Shown here: positions 47,349 to 59,700 of the stretch, piece after piece | How positions within the stretch are numbered: position 1 is the first letter of the stretch | Layout of the letters: every line of letters begins with the position of its first letter | DNA from: Alnus glutinosa | Lineage: Eukaryota; Streptophyta; Magnoliopsida; Fagales; Betulaceae | DNA: 64,000 nucleotides | NCBI RefSeq assembly: GCF_958979055.1 | Contig: NC_084894.1 | Location: 23,591,616-23,655,615, forward strand | Direction of reading: 5' to 3' | Made by a program: the position numbers and the translations under genes | The notes under the pieces: generated by a model | Told to the model about the DNA's origin: nothing | The model's database searches: none | The model's input: only the letters and a program-made list of their open reading frames with translations

Positions 47349-50300
47349 CTATGTAATAGAAGGATTATTAATGGCAAGAGTCACTATAAGAGAATCGCCT
47401 TCAAAGATGATTGAAGGGAGCTTGAGGGACAGAGACAATTGAGCTGCAAGAAGAGCCGCAAAGGCTTTACCATATATTGTAAAACAAGGGGGGCTAACTT
47501 GAGCTAAACATTTAATAACCGAACCTTCAAAATCACGACAGGCAGCTGATTGAGCTGAAAAAGTTTTCCGAATGGCAGTAATTAATCTTGAAAGTAGATG
47601 ATATTGGCCTTTTTCATGCAGGAAAAGAAGGAGTAACCTTAATTTTCCAAGCCATATAATGTTCTTTGGAGATATGATTGATCTTGGCAGAAATAGACAG
47701 AGCATTAGGAATCAAATTTTCTTGATGAGCTTTATTCTTGGCATACCAAATTTGATCATAGGCAACTGCTACAAAGATTTGGAAAAAATGAGAGTCAGAT
47801 GCAGGAATACCAATAGTCTGTGGATGAAGTATAACATATAACCAATCAACCATAGAAGAGATACGCAAAGCAAGAATATCCATAGGCCATAAAGAGTTTC
47901 TTCAGACCACCCTAGCAATGGGGCAAGACAAAAAAAGGTGAACCAGGGAATCTATAGAAAAAGAACACAGGGAACACGTAGAATTAGAAATAGAAGGAGA
48001 AAAAATAGCTGAAGAAATACGCTCCTTTGTTGGAACACAATTCCAAACCATTTTCTAGAGAAAAAGGCAAAGCTGGTGATTAAGTTTAAACTTCCAAAGA
48101 AGTTTCCAACTTGATTGTTGCAAAGAGGAAGAGAGCGGAGTCCTCTGAGAAGTTAAAAATCAATGAGGGGACTAAGTAGAGAAAACACCCATAGAAGAAA
48201 GAGACCAAAGAAGAGCTTCAGTGGCAGACCGAATCTTGATCTTCAAAATCTCAGAAACAGAAGACGGTTCAAAAAGAAATCTCAACAAAGGTAAATTCCA
48301 TGTCCCTGTTGTAGAAGAAAGGAGATCTGAAATCGCGAGAGGAAAATTAGCTTGTAAACTCTCAACCCAAGGGACTAGTCTAAATCAGGTAACGTGGGAA
48401 CCCAAGTAGAAAATCAAATAGCAAGCAAACTAAACAAATGAGGAATAAAACAAGCTCCAGATTTCAATAAAGGCACAATGGATTTGATACCATTCCAAAT
48501 AAAAGAATCAGTGGGAAGTGAGCTAGTAAGCAAATTTCCATATTTAAAGTATTTATTCTTGAATAATGAAACCCAGAGATAGTCATGATCCACAAGTAAT
48601 TTCCATCCCAACTTGGAAATAAGAGAGATATTAACATCCTTCATAAGATGAAATCCCAAACCACCCTGATCTTTGGGTAAGCATAGGGAATTCCAAGATT
48701 TGAGAGATAAATTATGGGACTTATCTTTAGGAAAACCCCACCAAAAATTTTTAAATGCCATGTCCAGTTTATGACATAACTCATCTGGAAGCAAAAAGGA
48801 GCTCATAGCATAGAAAGGGATAGAAGAAGCCACCACCTTAATGAGAACAGATTTCCCAGTCTGGGAGAGCGTCTTAGATCGCCAACCCTCAATTTTCACT
48901 TGAACTTTATCCAGAATGTCGAAAAAAGCAAATTTCTTCGATCGACCAATTAGCATAGGAAGACCCAGATGCTTTGCTGATATTGGAGTGTTAGCAAATG
49001 GAAGAAAACCCTGAAATCGGAGATAGTAGAAGCTGTAGTGTTTTTACTGAAAAGAATATTAGATTTACTAATATTGACAGATTGTCCTGACCATATGCTA
49101 TATTTATCCAAACAGGTCTTAACAATAGAAGCTTTAGAAGAAATAGCCGATGTAAAGATAACCAAAATCATCAGCAAAGAGCAAGTGATTAAGGGCCACA
49201 TTTGTCCCTAGAAACACGAAAGCCCCTCAGACTGTGATGAAGCAAACTAGATAAGGCCACAACACCAATGATGAAAAGAGAAAGGGACAGAGGATTACCT
49301 TGATGCAAACCTCGGGATGGCTAAAAATGGCCAAAAGGACTACCATTTAATAAAACCGAGAAATAAGATGTAGAAATATAGAGATGAATCCAGTTGATCC
49401 ATTTTTCCCGGAAACCCAATTTATGAATAATAGATAAGAGAAAACTTCACTCCATTCTGTCAAAAGCCTTTTCCATATCAATATTGACGGCCATAAGTCT
49501 GTCATTACCCCTCTTAAACTTAAGAGTGTGAAGCATTTCATGCGCCAAAATAGAGTTATCATGAATATGGCGTCCTGGCACAAAAGCTGTCTGAAAAGGC
49601 AAGATAAATTTGGACAAAAGAGGCTTTAGCCTATTAGCAATCAATTTAGAAATAATTTTGTAAAAAATATTGTATAAACTAATAGGCCGATAATGATAAA
49701 CAGAAGAGGCGCCCAAGTGCTTTGGAATCACAGTAATAAAAGTATGATTTTGTTTCTTCAGCAGATGGCTATTCTAAAAAAAATTCTCAATAGCGAGGAG
49801 AACAATGCCCTTTATATATTCCCAGTATTTGACATAAAAAATAACAGTAAAGCCATCAGGTCCAGGTGCTTTTACACTCCCTAAACTTGTTAAAGAATCA
49901 TAGATCTCAGATTTCGCAGGCAAAACACTGAGTAAATTGTTATCTTCATCCGAAATAACATTATCAAAAAGGCTCAATAACTCCTCATCAGGAGAAGGAT
50001 TTGAGGAAGCAAAAAGCGATTTAAAATTATTAATAAAACAATCCCCTATAGCAAAACGATCAGTAATCCAACCTCCACGAGGAGATTGCAAAAGATTGAT
50101 AGAGTTTTGTCTTCGGCGAATCAAAGTACTAGTATGAAAAAACCTGGTATTAAGATCAGTAGTAGTGAGCCATAATTCCCTGAATTTTTGCTTTCAGAGG
50201 GACTCCTCCTATTGTAGATAATCATCCAGAAGATTCTGAAGATGTAGCTCCAAAGCAGGATTTGAATTAGAAGGAGGAGCCTATTGAGCAATATCTAGAA

Positions 50301-51300
50301 GAGAGAGTGTATTATCCAATTTAGTCTTCATGTCCCAAAAATGGTGCTTATTCCAATATTTAATAGCAGATTTGGTAAGTTTCAACTTTTTAGCCAAACA
50401 ATAAGAGGGAGAACCCGAAATAATAAAAGACCAAGCTTCCTCAATCACACTACCACAAGTCGGATCACGAGTCCAGAATTCTTCAAATCTAAAAGGTCGA
50501 GGTAGAGAAGGTGAAGGAATAGAAGTGTCCAATAGCAAATGGTTATGATTTGAATTGTGAGCAGGGAGATGAGTAACGAAATAAGAATTTGCAATACTCC
50601 TATCAAGACGTTCCTTAATTAAATCAAAACCCTGTCTATGATTAGACCAAGTAAAAGAATTGCCTGAGAAACTTAAATCCACCATTCCAAACGCATCCAT
50701 AAAGTCATTAAGTGGATTAAACGAGAAATAGTCAAAAGGCCTACCACCCAATTTATCATCAAAAGATGAAATAGCATTAAAATCTCCAATACAAATCTAA
50801 GGATCAGAATAAGAGTACCCAAAATTTGCCAAAGCCATCCGGAAATTCGAGTTAGTTTTCTTGTACGGGGGACCATAGACAAAAGAAAACAAACATTTCA
50901 CAGTTGGATCAACAGAATAGTACCAAACAGAGATAATATTACTAGAGACAAACAAACTAGCAATATCAATATCAGTTTTCCAAGCCAACAGAAGACCTCC
51001 TTTAGAACCGGAGGGCGAAGCCTGGATCATCATTACAAAACCCAATTGATTCAAAATAAGGCTAGCAATATTAATATTAGTTTTCCAAGCCAACAGAAAA
51101 CCTCCTTTAGAACCGGAGGGCGAAACCTAGATCATCATTACAAAACCCAATTGATTCAAAATAGGGCTAGCTAAGTGGGGAGCTGTCTTAGTTTCTGTCA
51201 AAAAGAGAATATCAGGATTGTGCTTCCTGATAATAGTCCTGAGACTGCGAACTGTAGAGGACTGAGCTAAACCTCTACAGTTCCAGGATATAGTAATCAT
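47349..51300 (-). pseudogene. LINE ORF2: endonuclease, RT, RNase H-like
   Basis: Starts MITISWNCRGLAQSSTVRSL. The endonuclease part includes ETKTA, SGSKGGLLLAWKT, FSFVYGPPYK and FSGNSFTWSNHRQGF. The RT part has [48 protein letters not shown] and LSQTGKSVLIKVV. The end encodes an RNase H-like tail (YGKAFAALLAAQL, IIFEGDSLIVTLAINNP). At least five stops or frameshifts interrupt it. The endonuclease contains a 105-base in-frame duplication (50957-51166). Confidence 0.85.
50957..51166. repeat. 105-bp tandem duplication inside LINE ORF2
   Basis: 50957-51061 and 51062-51166 are near-identical and 35 codons long, so the frame is kept. Both encode a version of NQLGFVMMI...SPSGSKGG...LLAWKT. One copy has a TAG. 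It lies in the endonuclease domain. Confidence 0.85.
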
Positions 51301-53345
51301 GGTACTGGAGGGGGCATGGCAGAGCCAGCTGCCTCAAAAGATGCTGAAGTTGGAACATCCACACGAGCATCAACATGGGAGACTTCATCCACAAGAACAA
51401 GCTGGGTGACACTGCGAGATTTCCTAGCTGCTTTGTGGAATTTCTTGGCTATCGTAGGAGATAGGGGCTTAGGTGGAGCAGCTGAAATATGTTCTTGCAG
51501 TCCTGGAGAAGAAGCTGCAAGAGAAAATTCCGGAGAAGTTCCTGGAGTGACCGGAGCTGGCGGAGAATTCCTCATATGAGTTAGAGACTGAGCAGCAAAC
51601 AACATACGGTCCCGAAGACTATGAGGATTAGACAGCTTCTTTGAAGGAGGTGAAAATAAATCAGAGACCTCCGAAACAGCAACTCTTTTGTGACCCGAAA
51701 TGGTGCGCGACTCCAAAAGAGGAGAAGGATAAACCTCAGACACCGGAGCACGACCCCTGAGTACCAAAACCTGTGTTTTTGGTAAGTAAGGATGATGCCT
51801 TATAGAAAGTCGAGGAGAGGGGGATTTCTTAGTGGGAGGAGGCTTTATGGGTGAATAAATTGGTGGAGAATTATATGAAGAAGGGCTGGAATACGGAATA
51901 TCAGGGAGAGAGGCATGAGGATAATTAGGCATAACTGGGGATACTGGAACAGGGAAAGCTTGAGAAATAGACCTTACTTGTTGCTAGGGGGAAACCGAAA
52001 CAGGAGCAGGCAGTTGGGATCCAAAAAGCAGAAGACTCGCAGTGGATTGAGGAAGACTCGAATAGAAGTGTAATGCTGAAGGCCCAAAGACAGTCAGGCC
52101 CGAAAAAGACTAGCTCATTACTCCTGTGAGTTGCCGTGCTAGTTGCAAATGCCTAGAGTTATGCTGATCATGAGGACCATACAAAGTAGGCCTAGTAGAA
52201 TAAAGGCCCAACTTGAAGAGGGGATCAGTAGATGGGTCATGACCAAGAATAAGATCTTGGCCCAAAACCACCGATTCAGAAGAGTCTATGGGGAAAAATC
52301 CTGATTTTTTTCCTTGCCTTCAGAAGAGGCAAACGGTCGTACATGTGGCGACGTGGCAGCACACTGTCCAAAGAAATGTGTGTACGAACATGATGGCGAT
52401 TGTGGCCTAGATTCAGTTGGCAGAGAAGCTTCTTCCTCAAGCTTCAAAGGAACTAAACTCGGAGGAAGCCCATTAATGGGAGAAGTCGCCGAAGCAGAAG
52501 AGACACACCCTGTAAGTAGAGAACAGAACTCGTATCCATAGTACAAGAAGGCAACGGGTTGATGGTATGTCCACTGGTACCCGAAGCAGGACGAGCAGAA
52601 ACCAATTTCCTGGAACTCGGATAAACATAACCCTGAAGAGAGGTGCTATAGCGATCAGGAGTACCCAGAGGAGGAGGAGCTGGACAAAACATTTTGCAAT
52701 GACCAATACAACCACACAAAGCACAATAATTGGCCAATCTCTTATAGAGAAGTTTAATCCAAAGAGGAGAACGGCCATTGCGGGGAAGATGGAATCCAGG
52801 AGCCAAAGGCAAAGAGACATCAATTAAAAGGCGAAAACGAAGATGGTGATGATTGATGATACCTGGTTTATCGCCATCTTCAATAGTCAGAACCTTGAGA
52901 CCAATAAGTTTGCCAATCTTAATGGCGTTGACAACCATCATATTCTGAAGAGGGAGACCATGTACTTGCACCCAAAAAGCACATGAAGAAAGATCAACCT
53001 CCTCAAAAGCGAGCTCAGGTGGCCAAGGTTTGACAACAAGCAAGGATTCCTTGATGTTATAGGAACCATTATCCATAATTTCTTGAACCAAATGATGCTA
53101 AAAACTTTGAAAAGAAATCGGTCACCATGGAGCAAATCCACTTCAAAAGGCAGCTCAAATTTTCAAGAGATATTGAGTATATCACGTACCCAAAAAGAGA
53201 CGGTGGATTTGGAGAAACCAACTTGCCCAATGGACGAAAAGAACGATCATGTGGGAAAACAAGAGGAGCTGACTCCAAAGGACATGGATCAGTTGAGGGG
53301 CTTTTGTTTCCTGAATAAGCGCCTGGAGATTGATTGACGATTGGT
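51297..53345 (-). pseudogene. LINE ORF1: DUF4283-like domain and CCHC zinc knuckle
   Basis: Frame 53091-52453 carries a DUF4283-like region (FWVQVHGLPLQNM, IGLKVLTIEDGD, RFRLLIDVSLPL) and a CCHC knuckle CALCGCIGHCKMFC. The N-terminal part (MDQSSINLQALIQETKAP) is in another frame after a shift. The C-terminal part (51932-51297) is low-complexity and Ser/Pro-rich. The TGA stop overlaps the ORF2 ATG as ATGA (51300-51297). Confidence 0.78.
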
Positions 53346-53622
53346 CCATGGTTCGGTTAAGAACTAGAAAAGTAGAAAGAGAACTTCCAAAAGAGGGATA
53401 GACAAGAAAAAAAGAAGAGAAAAAGTGTATAAGGCCAAAAGAAAACAAGGAGAATATTCGGTAAAGTTGACAGATGAGGTATGATGGGAGACTGTGTAGT
53501 TGAATAGTTATAGGAGAAAGAATGAGTAGAAAGAGTTGAGGAAACCTTTCTCTCGTTAGAGAGAAGGCAGAGTCTCTCTCTCTAGAAAAAGACATAATTT
53601 ACATCTTAATTATATGATTTTT

Positions 53623-55227
53623 ATTGCTGACGTTGACCGTGAGGGTTAAAATTATAAATTATTTTATGAGATGGATTATTAATGATATAAAGGCCTAAGT
53701 ATTATTTAATAGGATATTATAACACTTCATTAATAAATGGTGATATTTTTCATTTTTTTTTACAAGCACATAATTTTTTTTACAAAAAAATCTACAACTA
53801 AGAACAATAAAAAAGAGATGGGTAACCCAACAATAAGCTCCAAAACAAATAGAGGAAACATAAATTAAAAAGGAAATGCATCAAATGAATAATGCGGCTT
53901 TATGGGTTCTTGGCACTAACACCATGAAAAATGGTGCCAATTAAAGCAGTTAGACAATGTGCTGGCAAGGTCATGATCATCGTAAGATCCTTCAATTTTT
54001 TTTTAACCCTAATATAGGGGACGCAGATAGGAACATAACCCTTGAACTACCCATCAATCCTACCCCAAACATTTTTGTAAGAAAATAACAATAACAACAA
54101 AAACATAAAACTTAGGAAAATACATAAATAAATCACAAAACCCAAAAAACAGCAACATCAGCAACAGAGAGGGTGGAGACATGCGGTCATGTGAAAACCA
54201 TGTGCGGGCACGTGAAGGCTAGGCGGAGGCGTGTGAGGCAGCTATGAGGAGTGGAGGTGGGGGGGCAATTAAGACGGTGATGAGGTGTGTTTGTGGGCGG
54301 AGTTAATGGTGGATGGCAGATCGAGTTTTGAAAGAACCAAATTTGAAACTTTTCAAATCCATGAGGAGATGGCAACATAGCATGCTAGAGGAGGTGGTAC
54401 GGCGGAGGTGGAGGGGCTAAGGCTGAGGCTGCATTTTTAGGAGGATCTTAGATAGATCACATGAGGCAATGGATAAGGTCTCGTGAGAGGCGGATAGAGC
54501 CTCAAAAGATGTGAGAAGATATAGAGAAAACTCTAAATTAAAAAGAAAAAAAAAAAAAGAGGTTCATGATAACATCATGAGGGAGAGGAGGGAAAATTAG
54601 AGAGTTGTCCCTCCTCGACCTCAAGCATGACCACCATGCTTGGAGAGAGACGAGAGAAAAATTGCTTTGAGAGCAAGTCGGCTTTAATTTTTTAACATGA
54701 GCGTGAAGAATTTATTCTTTATTTTATTTTTAAATAATATTAAGAAAGACAATGATCAAAGTAAAGCTTTAAGCACTAAGAGCATTATAATTTAAAGATA
54801 TGATACGCTTACAACTTTCGTACAACTTTCGTACAACTTTTATACAATTTTAACAATTTTTTTGAAGATCAATTATTGGATATTTAAGACCCACATATAG
54901 AAAAACATATTCAATGATTGGTTTGAAAAAAAATTACGTCAAGAGTCGTACAATAATCATTTCTTTATAATTTATTCATGTTTTGTTGTACATACTGTCG
55001 AGATACTGAGATGAGTTACTGTTGTTAGCACAATCATCAGGAAGATAAAATTTAAAATTAGTCCAACTTCTGCCCAGAAGAGTCATCCTCTCTGATTCAC
55101 GTTTTGTCAAAGGCTCTCCATATTTTTTTTTTTTAATTTAATTTATTTTATTTTGCTGTTGTTCTTAAATCGTTGGTATTTGTTTTACTGTGTGTTTTAT
55201 ATTGAGCAACTTGAAACTCTTATCAAC
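53623..55227. other. Spacer without supported gene
   Basis: T and A runs at 53755-53790 followed by 'aagcacataattttttttacaaaaaaatc' may be another LINE 3' stub (minus). 54180-54660 is purine-rich with 'ggaggtgg' phrases. No open frame resembles a protein. Confidence 0.35.
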
Positions 55228-55298
55228 TTTGGGCCTATGAATAATAATAATAATAATAAAAAACTTTGGGCCTTCGCTAAAGATAGGCTAGGCCCAAT
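55228..55298 (+). promoter_or_regulatory. Three site II-type motifs upstream of the methyltransferase-like gene
   Basis: TGGGCCT (55230), TGGGCCT (55267) and AGGCCCAA (55290) lie within 70 bases, about 150-230 bases upstream of the start. They match the TGGGCC/T elements typical of plant organelle-related and housekeeping genes. A (AAT)n tract is between them. Function inferred. Confidence 0.5.
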
Positions 55299-55443
55299 TT
55301 CCCCGTATATGACCGAAATCCAAACTCCCATCTTACCCATACTGTCGACGACTGGCTCTTTCCTCCCCAATTACATTCGCTTCATTGAATGCACAGAAGC
55401 AATGCTCAACTTAGCCAAATTTTTGTAGAAATCCATTGCTGTT

Positions 55444-56646
55444 TTGCTCCAGATAACCATGGAAACTAGTTCAGTTCTCCTCCACTCAAGAACCCTCCCC
55501 TTCTGTTTTACCCTAGCACACAACAAAGTTTCTCTCAGACATTTGGACAAACACTTGCCAATCTGCAGTTATCAGCGCCACCAAAGCGTTAAACCCTTCA
55601 AATCCCCGTTACATTGCTCTTTTAAAGCAAGCCCGTTGTCACTATCTTTAACAAGAACAAGAACCCATTTGTTACCTCCTCTCAAATGCTCGTATTCCAA
55701 CACCACCACCTCGGATTCAGACAACCCATTGCTAAAATCCCTCAAAAACCTCTCACTTGATTCGTTGAAGAAAAGCCTTTCTCAGTTAACTCCTATTGAT
55801 ATTGTCAAGTGGTCTGGGGTCTTATCCATCGCTATTGCGGCAGCAAAATGGACTCTGAATTTGCTCTTCAACCCTTTCTTTTGGATGTATTTCAGCTGGA
55901 CTTGGTTGTTCTGGCCGTGGCTCGTGGCGATATCGTTTGCAATTTACGGCTTATATTGCCTTCGCAAGAATTTACTTGGTGAAGCTAACATCTTTGAGCA
56001 ACTTGCCCTTGTTACTTCAGTATTTACTTGGCTAACTCTTGTGCCGCCCGCCCATTTCAATGGGTATCTTGAAGGTTGGCCTTTCGTGTTCTTCTTCGTG
56101 TACCATTATTTCTTTTTCTTCAATGTAACTGTAAGGAAACGGTTATATGGTGATTACTATGCTCGCCCGCATGACCCCAAGTGGGAAGTGAACCCGCCCA
56201 GGTGGCTTCGCCTTTTGTTCTGTGTGGGAGTCATGGTTGGGCACTGGTTGGCCGCATTTGAAGGCCCGGAGCTGCACCGCATTCCGGGCGGGTGGACCAA
56301 TGTAGGGGTTTGGATTTTGATAATGGTGACACTGTTGATGCAGTACAATTCGACGTTGTATCTTGCAAAGTATTCGGAAAAGGTGGTTGTGCCAACTGCT
56401 GTCGTACAGTTTGGCCCTTATCGCTGGGTCCGTCATCCAATATACTCGTCTACGATGCTGCTGTTTGTAACTTACTGTGTTGCACTTCGAGCACCTTTGA
56501 GCTCGCTCTTTGTTATAGCAGTTTGTTTGTTGTACTATGAGCAGAAGGCAAAACTGGAGGAGGCTTTGATGGTTGAGACTTTTGGGGATGGGTATATGGA
56601 GTATGCCGCTAAAGTTAGATGCAAGTTCATTCCTTTTGTTTATTAG
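55444..56646 (+). CDS. Plastid-targeted isoprenylcysteine/phospholipid methyltransferase-like membrane protein
   Basis: An intronless frame of 400 residues; translation may instead start at the second Met (55459, METSSVLLHSRTLPF). The first roughly 85 residues are Ser/Thr/Leu-rich with few acidic residues, a likely chloroplast transit peptide. From about residue 120 there are at least five hydrophobic spans (VKWSGVLSIAIAAAKWTL, YFSWTWLFWPWLVAISFA, WPFVFFFVYHYFFFF, WILIMVTLLM, LSSLFVIAVCLLYYEQ). Near 324-336 is GPYRWVRHPIYSS, the SAM-binding R-H-P-x-Y block shared by the ICMT, PEMT and related integral membrane methyltransferases. It ends EALMVETFGDGYMEYAAKVRCKFIPF, as in that superfamily. The substrate is unknown; lipids or small thiols are possible. 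No break is seen. Confidence 0.85.
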   Translation: MLQITMETSSVLLHSRTLPFCFTLAHNKVSLRHLDKHLPICSYQRHQSVKPFKSPLHCSFKASPLSLSLTRTRTHLLPPLKCSYSNTTTSDSDNPLLKSLKNLSLDSLKKSLSQLTPIDIVKWSGVLSIAIAAAKWTLNLLFNPFFWMYFSWTWLFWPWLVAISFAIYGLYCLRKNLLGEANIFEQLALVTSVFTWLTLVPPAHFNGYLEGWPFVFFFVYHYFFFFNVTVRKRLYGDYYARPHDPKWEVNPPRWLRLLFCVGVMVGHWLAAFEGPELHRIPGGWTNVGVWILIMVTLLMQYNSTLYLAKYSEKVVVPTAVVQFGPYRWVRHPIYSSTMLLFVTYCVALRAPLSSLFVIAVCLLYYEQKAKLEEALMVETFGDGYMEYAAKVRCKFIPFVY

Positions 56647-58797
56647 CTTGTCTACAGGTATGCAGTGGTTAATTGTGCCTTGTCTGATTGAGACATTGGA
56701 TTCAAGTACTTGAGCTTTGAAACGGGAAAGGAAAATGTTAGATTATATATAGCAGATGCAAATTTTGTTGGATGTTGTTATTGTTGATGTTATTTGTTTT
56801 AGCTTGGTTTTTTATTGTCATTTCCAAGTGCTTCAGTTTCACATGTTGCATTAGTCTTTTGTTTGCTGCAATGCGCTAGGTTGGGCGGGGGAAGGGGGGG
56901 TTGAATATCAGGTAGGTTTGTGAATTTTTATGTCGCCCTGATTTGTTGGTGTATCTTAAATCACTGCAGGAGTGCAGAATGCAAGTAGCTATAGTTCTTA
57001 ATTCTTCTCTTGCTAATTTTGAGTTCTCAGAGCTCTTCTGTTTCACTTGGCAATGCTCTAGCAGTTGCATTGGTTTCAGTCTTTTAACTTAGCTTCAATA
57101 TATTGAAGTCTCTATAAGTCTTATTGAGCAAACTTTTGAGTGCTTGTTTAAGTAATGTAAAAGAGACATACTTAAACAACAAACTGTAATCAATTGGCAA
57201 TATCCAGGCCCACGAGTTAACTGTTCTCCAACAAGCATATTGACATAAATTAAATGAGCTGTATTATGCTCTATCCAGCTTGGCTTGCGTTTATGGCCAC
57301 AAAGTTGGACTCGTACCCATACTTGGTTGGGCTGGAGGAAATTTATTTATAAAATATTAGTTGAAATGATGGAAGAGTGAAAATTGATGACTGGAAAACA
57401 CATAAACTGACCATTTCTTTTTTCGCATTTGATTGATTATTCATAAGGGGACATCAAAGAGAAGATTACCTATAGAATCAAAGTTAATATAGTGGAGAAC
57501 TGATGTGAGCATTTGTGTGATTGTTAGTGTTTTCATAGTTCACTTCTAACCCAGAAAATTGCAATTGGGATCAGTCGATCCAAAACTTGGAACATTTCTG
57601 TTAAAAAATGCTGATTTTAACTATCAAAATACAGGCAACCTATAAACCAATATTAGAATCTTATATAGACAATAAACTCTTTCTGTGAGCCAAGCTACAA
57701 CGTTAAGAGTTACAACTCAAGACTACCTTACCGCTTTTTAACTTATAATGAAACTATCTATATAAGTTCTATAGAGGCTTATAAGCATCCTTCCGGAGTC
57801 TGATCTAAGTAGCATATCATGAACCTGTTTTCTTTCCAAGTAATTCGAGGATCCTGATGTTAAATTGCTACCAATTGCAATGTTGGATTTTGTTACTAAC
57901 TTATTTTCACTTGAGATCTAAAGGGATTGTAATGTTAAATTGCACGTAGTTTCTTGACTATCTTACTCCTCTTTCACTTTTCGGTTTTTGATTGGAAAGT
58001 TACACAAGCAATATTTTGAACCCTTGACCGTACCCACTACCCCACTCTTACAGGGGGGGTTGGTATCACTTGAGCTACAGCTAATTGGCATCTTGTGGTT
58101 GATTTAACCTGAAGTTTGATGTGCATTCTATACGTTTGGAGCCCTTGTTGGCACCTTCAAAATGGCTTATGCTTTGTTTATTGGTTTCTTAGACGTTTTA
58201 CTGTTTGCCTTTTCTGTTTTAAAAGCCAAAACAAGGCAGTAAACATACTTTTATTCTTGTAGAACTGTACAGTAAATATACCTGTCGAACTGCATGGATA
58301 AAAAATCGACCATAGAATTAGCTGCACATTTGGTTTCCAAAATTCTGGTTGGTCAAGTATTGCTATGTCCATGAAATAAGTGTGGCTAAAATGATTATGT
58401 ATCAATAAATAAGCGGCATTAAAAAGTAGGGGCATTAGAAGTGAATCCATTTGTGAACATAAACTAAGTTTTCCTGTGCAACAAATGATGTTCAGATGAG
58501 CATTGAAGGTTGATATAGTTCAACTGGAAGGCACCGCAAGGATCTAAGGGAAGGTCAGTATGCATTTGTTAGGCTTCCTCTTTTTCCAATTTAATTCATG
58601 ATTATGTGAAAAGAAAACACAATTGACACTGCTAGTTATTGTGCTATAGAGAAGGGTTTTTAAAATGTGTTGAGTGCTTGGAAAAATAATTAAATACATT
58701 CACAGCAAGTTTAGCTGTATAAGCTTCCTGGATTTTTCTTTTCTGTTTATTTTATGCCCCTTACATATCGAGTATAATGAGGAGTGAAGTTTCTTAA

Positions 58798-59235
58798 GAT
58801 GCCAGCTAGGTCAGGTCTATGGTGTGTTGATTATTGGGCCATTGCACTGGGTCCAACTCTCCTTCTGAGCTCAGTACATTTGCTCGGTTTTTAAAATTGA
58901 TATGTTTTGATCCTTCCTTGGTTTCTTTCTATTTGCTGTCTTGTGATTGCTACAGATCAGATAAGCATTTTCATGATCTCTTGTTATTGACTGAAATGAC
59001 TTGTGTGGTTCGTTGCTTATATATAAAAAAACAGGAGATAAGTTGTTCGGGATATTATCTAGATCAGGTCATATAATCGGTTGGCTGTCAAACTGGGTTC
59101 AAGTCGCCATCTGAGCTTGATACATCCTCATCTGGTTGCTTTTTAATTGATAAGTGTTGTTGACCTTCCCTTGATTTTCCTTCGATATGCTGTCTCGTGA
59201 TTGCTACCAATCAGATAAGCATGTTATAATCTCCA
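58798..59235. repeat. Diverged tandem duplication with tRNA-like phrases
   Basis: 58798-58985 and 59045-59235 share 'gatcaggtc/ggtcaggtc', 'actgggttcaagtc/actgggtccaactc', 'ctgagct', 'tgctgtcttgtgattgcta' and 'cagataagcat'. ACTGGGTTCAAGTC resembles a pol III B box, so this may be two SINE copies. No target duplications found. Confidence 0.5.
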
Positions 59236-59375
59236 CTCAAGATGGATTGCATCAGTGTTTGTGGATCTTATGCTCAAGACAGTTTAATGTCTCCCTACAT
59301 TAGAAATTGAGTCACATTTTGAGTTTTTTGAATGAAACAAATGCATTAAATTGTAGGGATACTTTGTAATATCTC

Positions 59376-59700
59376 AGTCTCACATTGAGAAGATGAATAA
59401 CTTACATAGAGTGGGTAGATTATAAAAATATTCATAGGTGTTAAATCTCACATTGGTTTCTTACTAGGTGAGACTGAGCTTTATAAATGATTTTAGGGAG
59501 TGATAGTGCAGATATGACTAGTGCTTTCCCTTGGTCGTTGCAAATGGTATCATATCAACCTAGGTACTGGAACACTGCATGTCGACCCTGACGATGATGT
59601 CCATATTTAAGAATGGAAGATTGTAACACTTCAATACATTGGAAGATGAATAACTCATGTAGAGTGGGTAAATTATAAAGACACTCATAGGTGCTAAGAT
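59376..59700. repeat. Dispersed 'cacattgagaagatgaata' repeat, one full and one partial copy
   Basis: 59376-59545 resembles 24477-24690. A shorter second copy (59635-59700) repeats 'gaagatgaataactcatgtagagtgggtaa'. Class unknown. Confidence 0.5.

Larger units (their letters stand above)
47069..53605 (-). mobile_element. Full-length L1-type LINE with 17-bp target duplication
   Basis: About 6.5 kb on the minus strand. TTAATTATATGATTTTT occurs at 47052-47068 and again at 53606-53622, giving both ends of the insertion. The tail is a T run from about 47064. It contains ORF1 (about 53345-51297), ORF2 (51300-about 47350) with endonuclease and RT, and a C-terminal RNase H-like region. Several stops and frameshifts break both frames, so it cannot move on its own. 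It is a different family from the LINE at 7873. Confidence 0.92.

Noticed and set aside
58030-58095. tRNA-like stretch on the minus strand
   Set aside because: It has box-like phrases but cannot be folded into a complete cloverleaf by eye, so it is not called as a tRNA gene.
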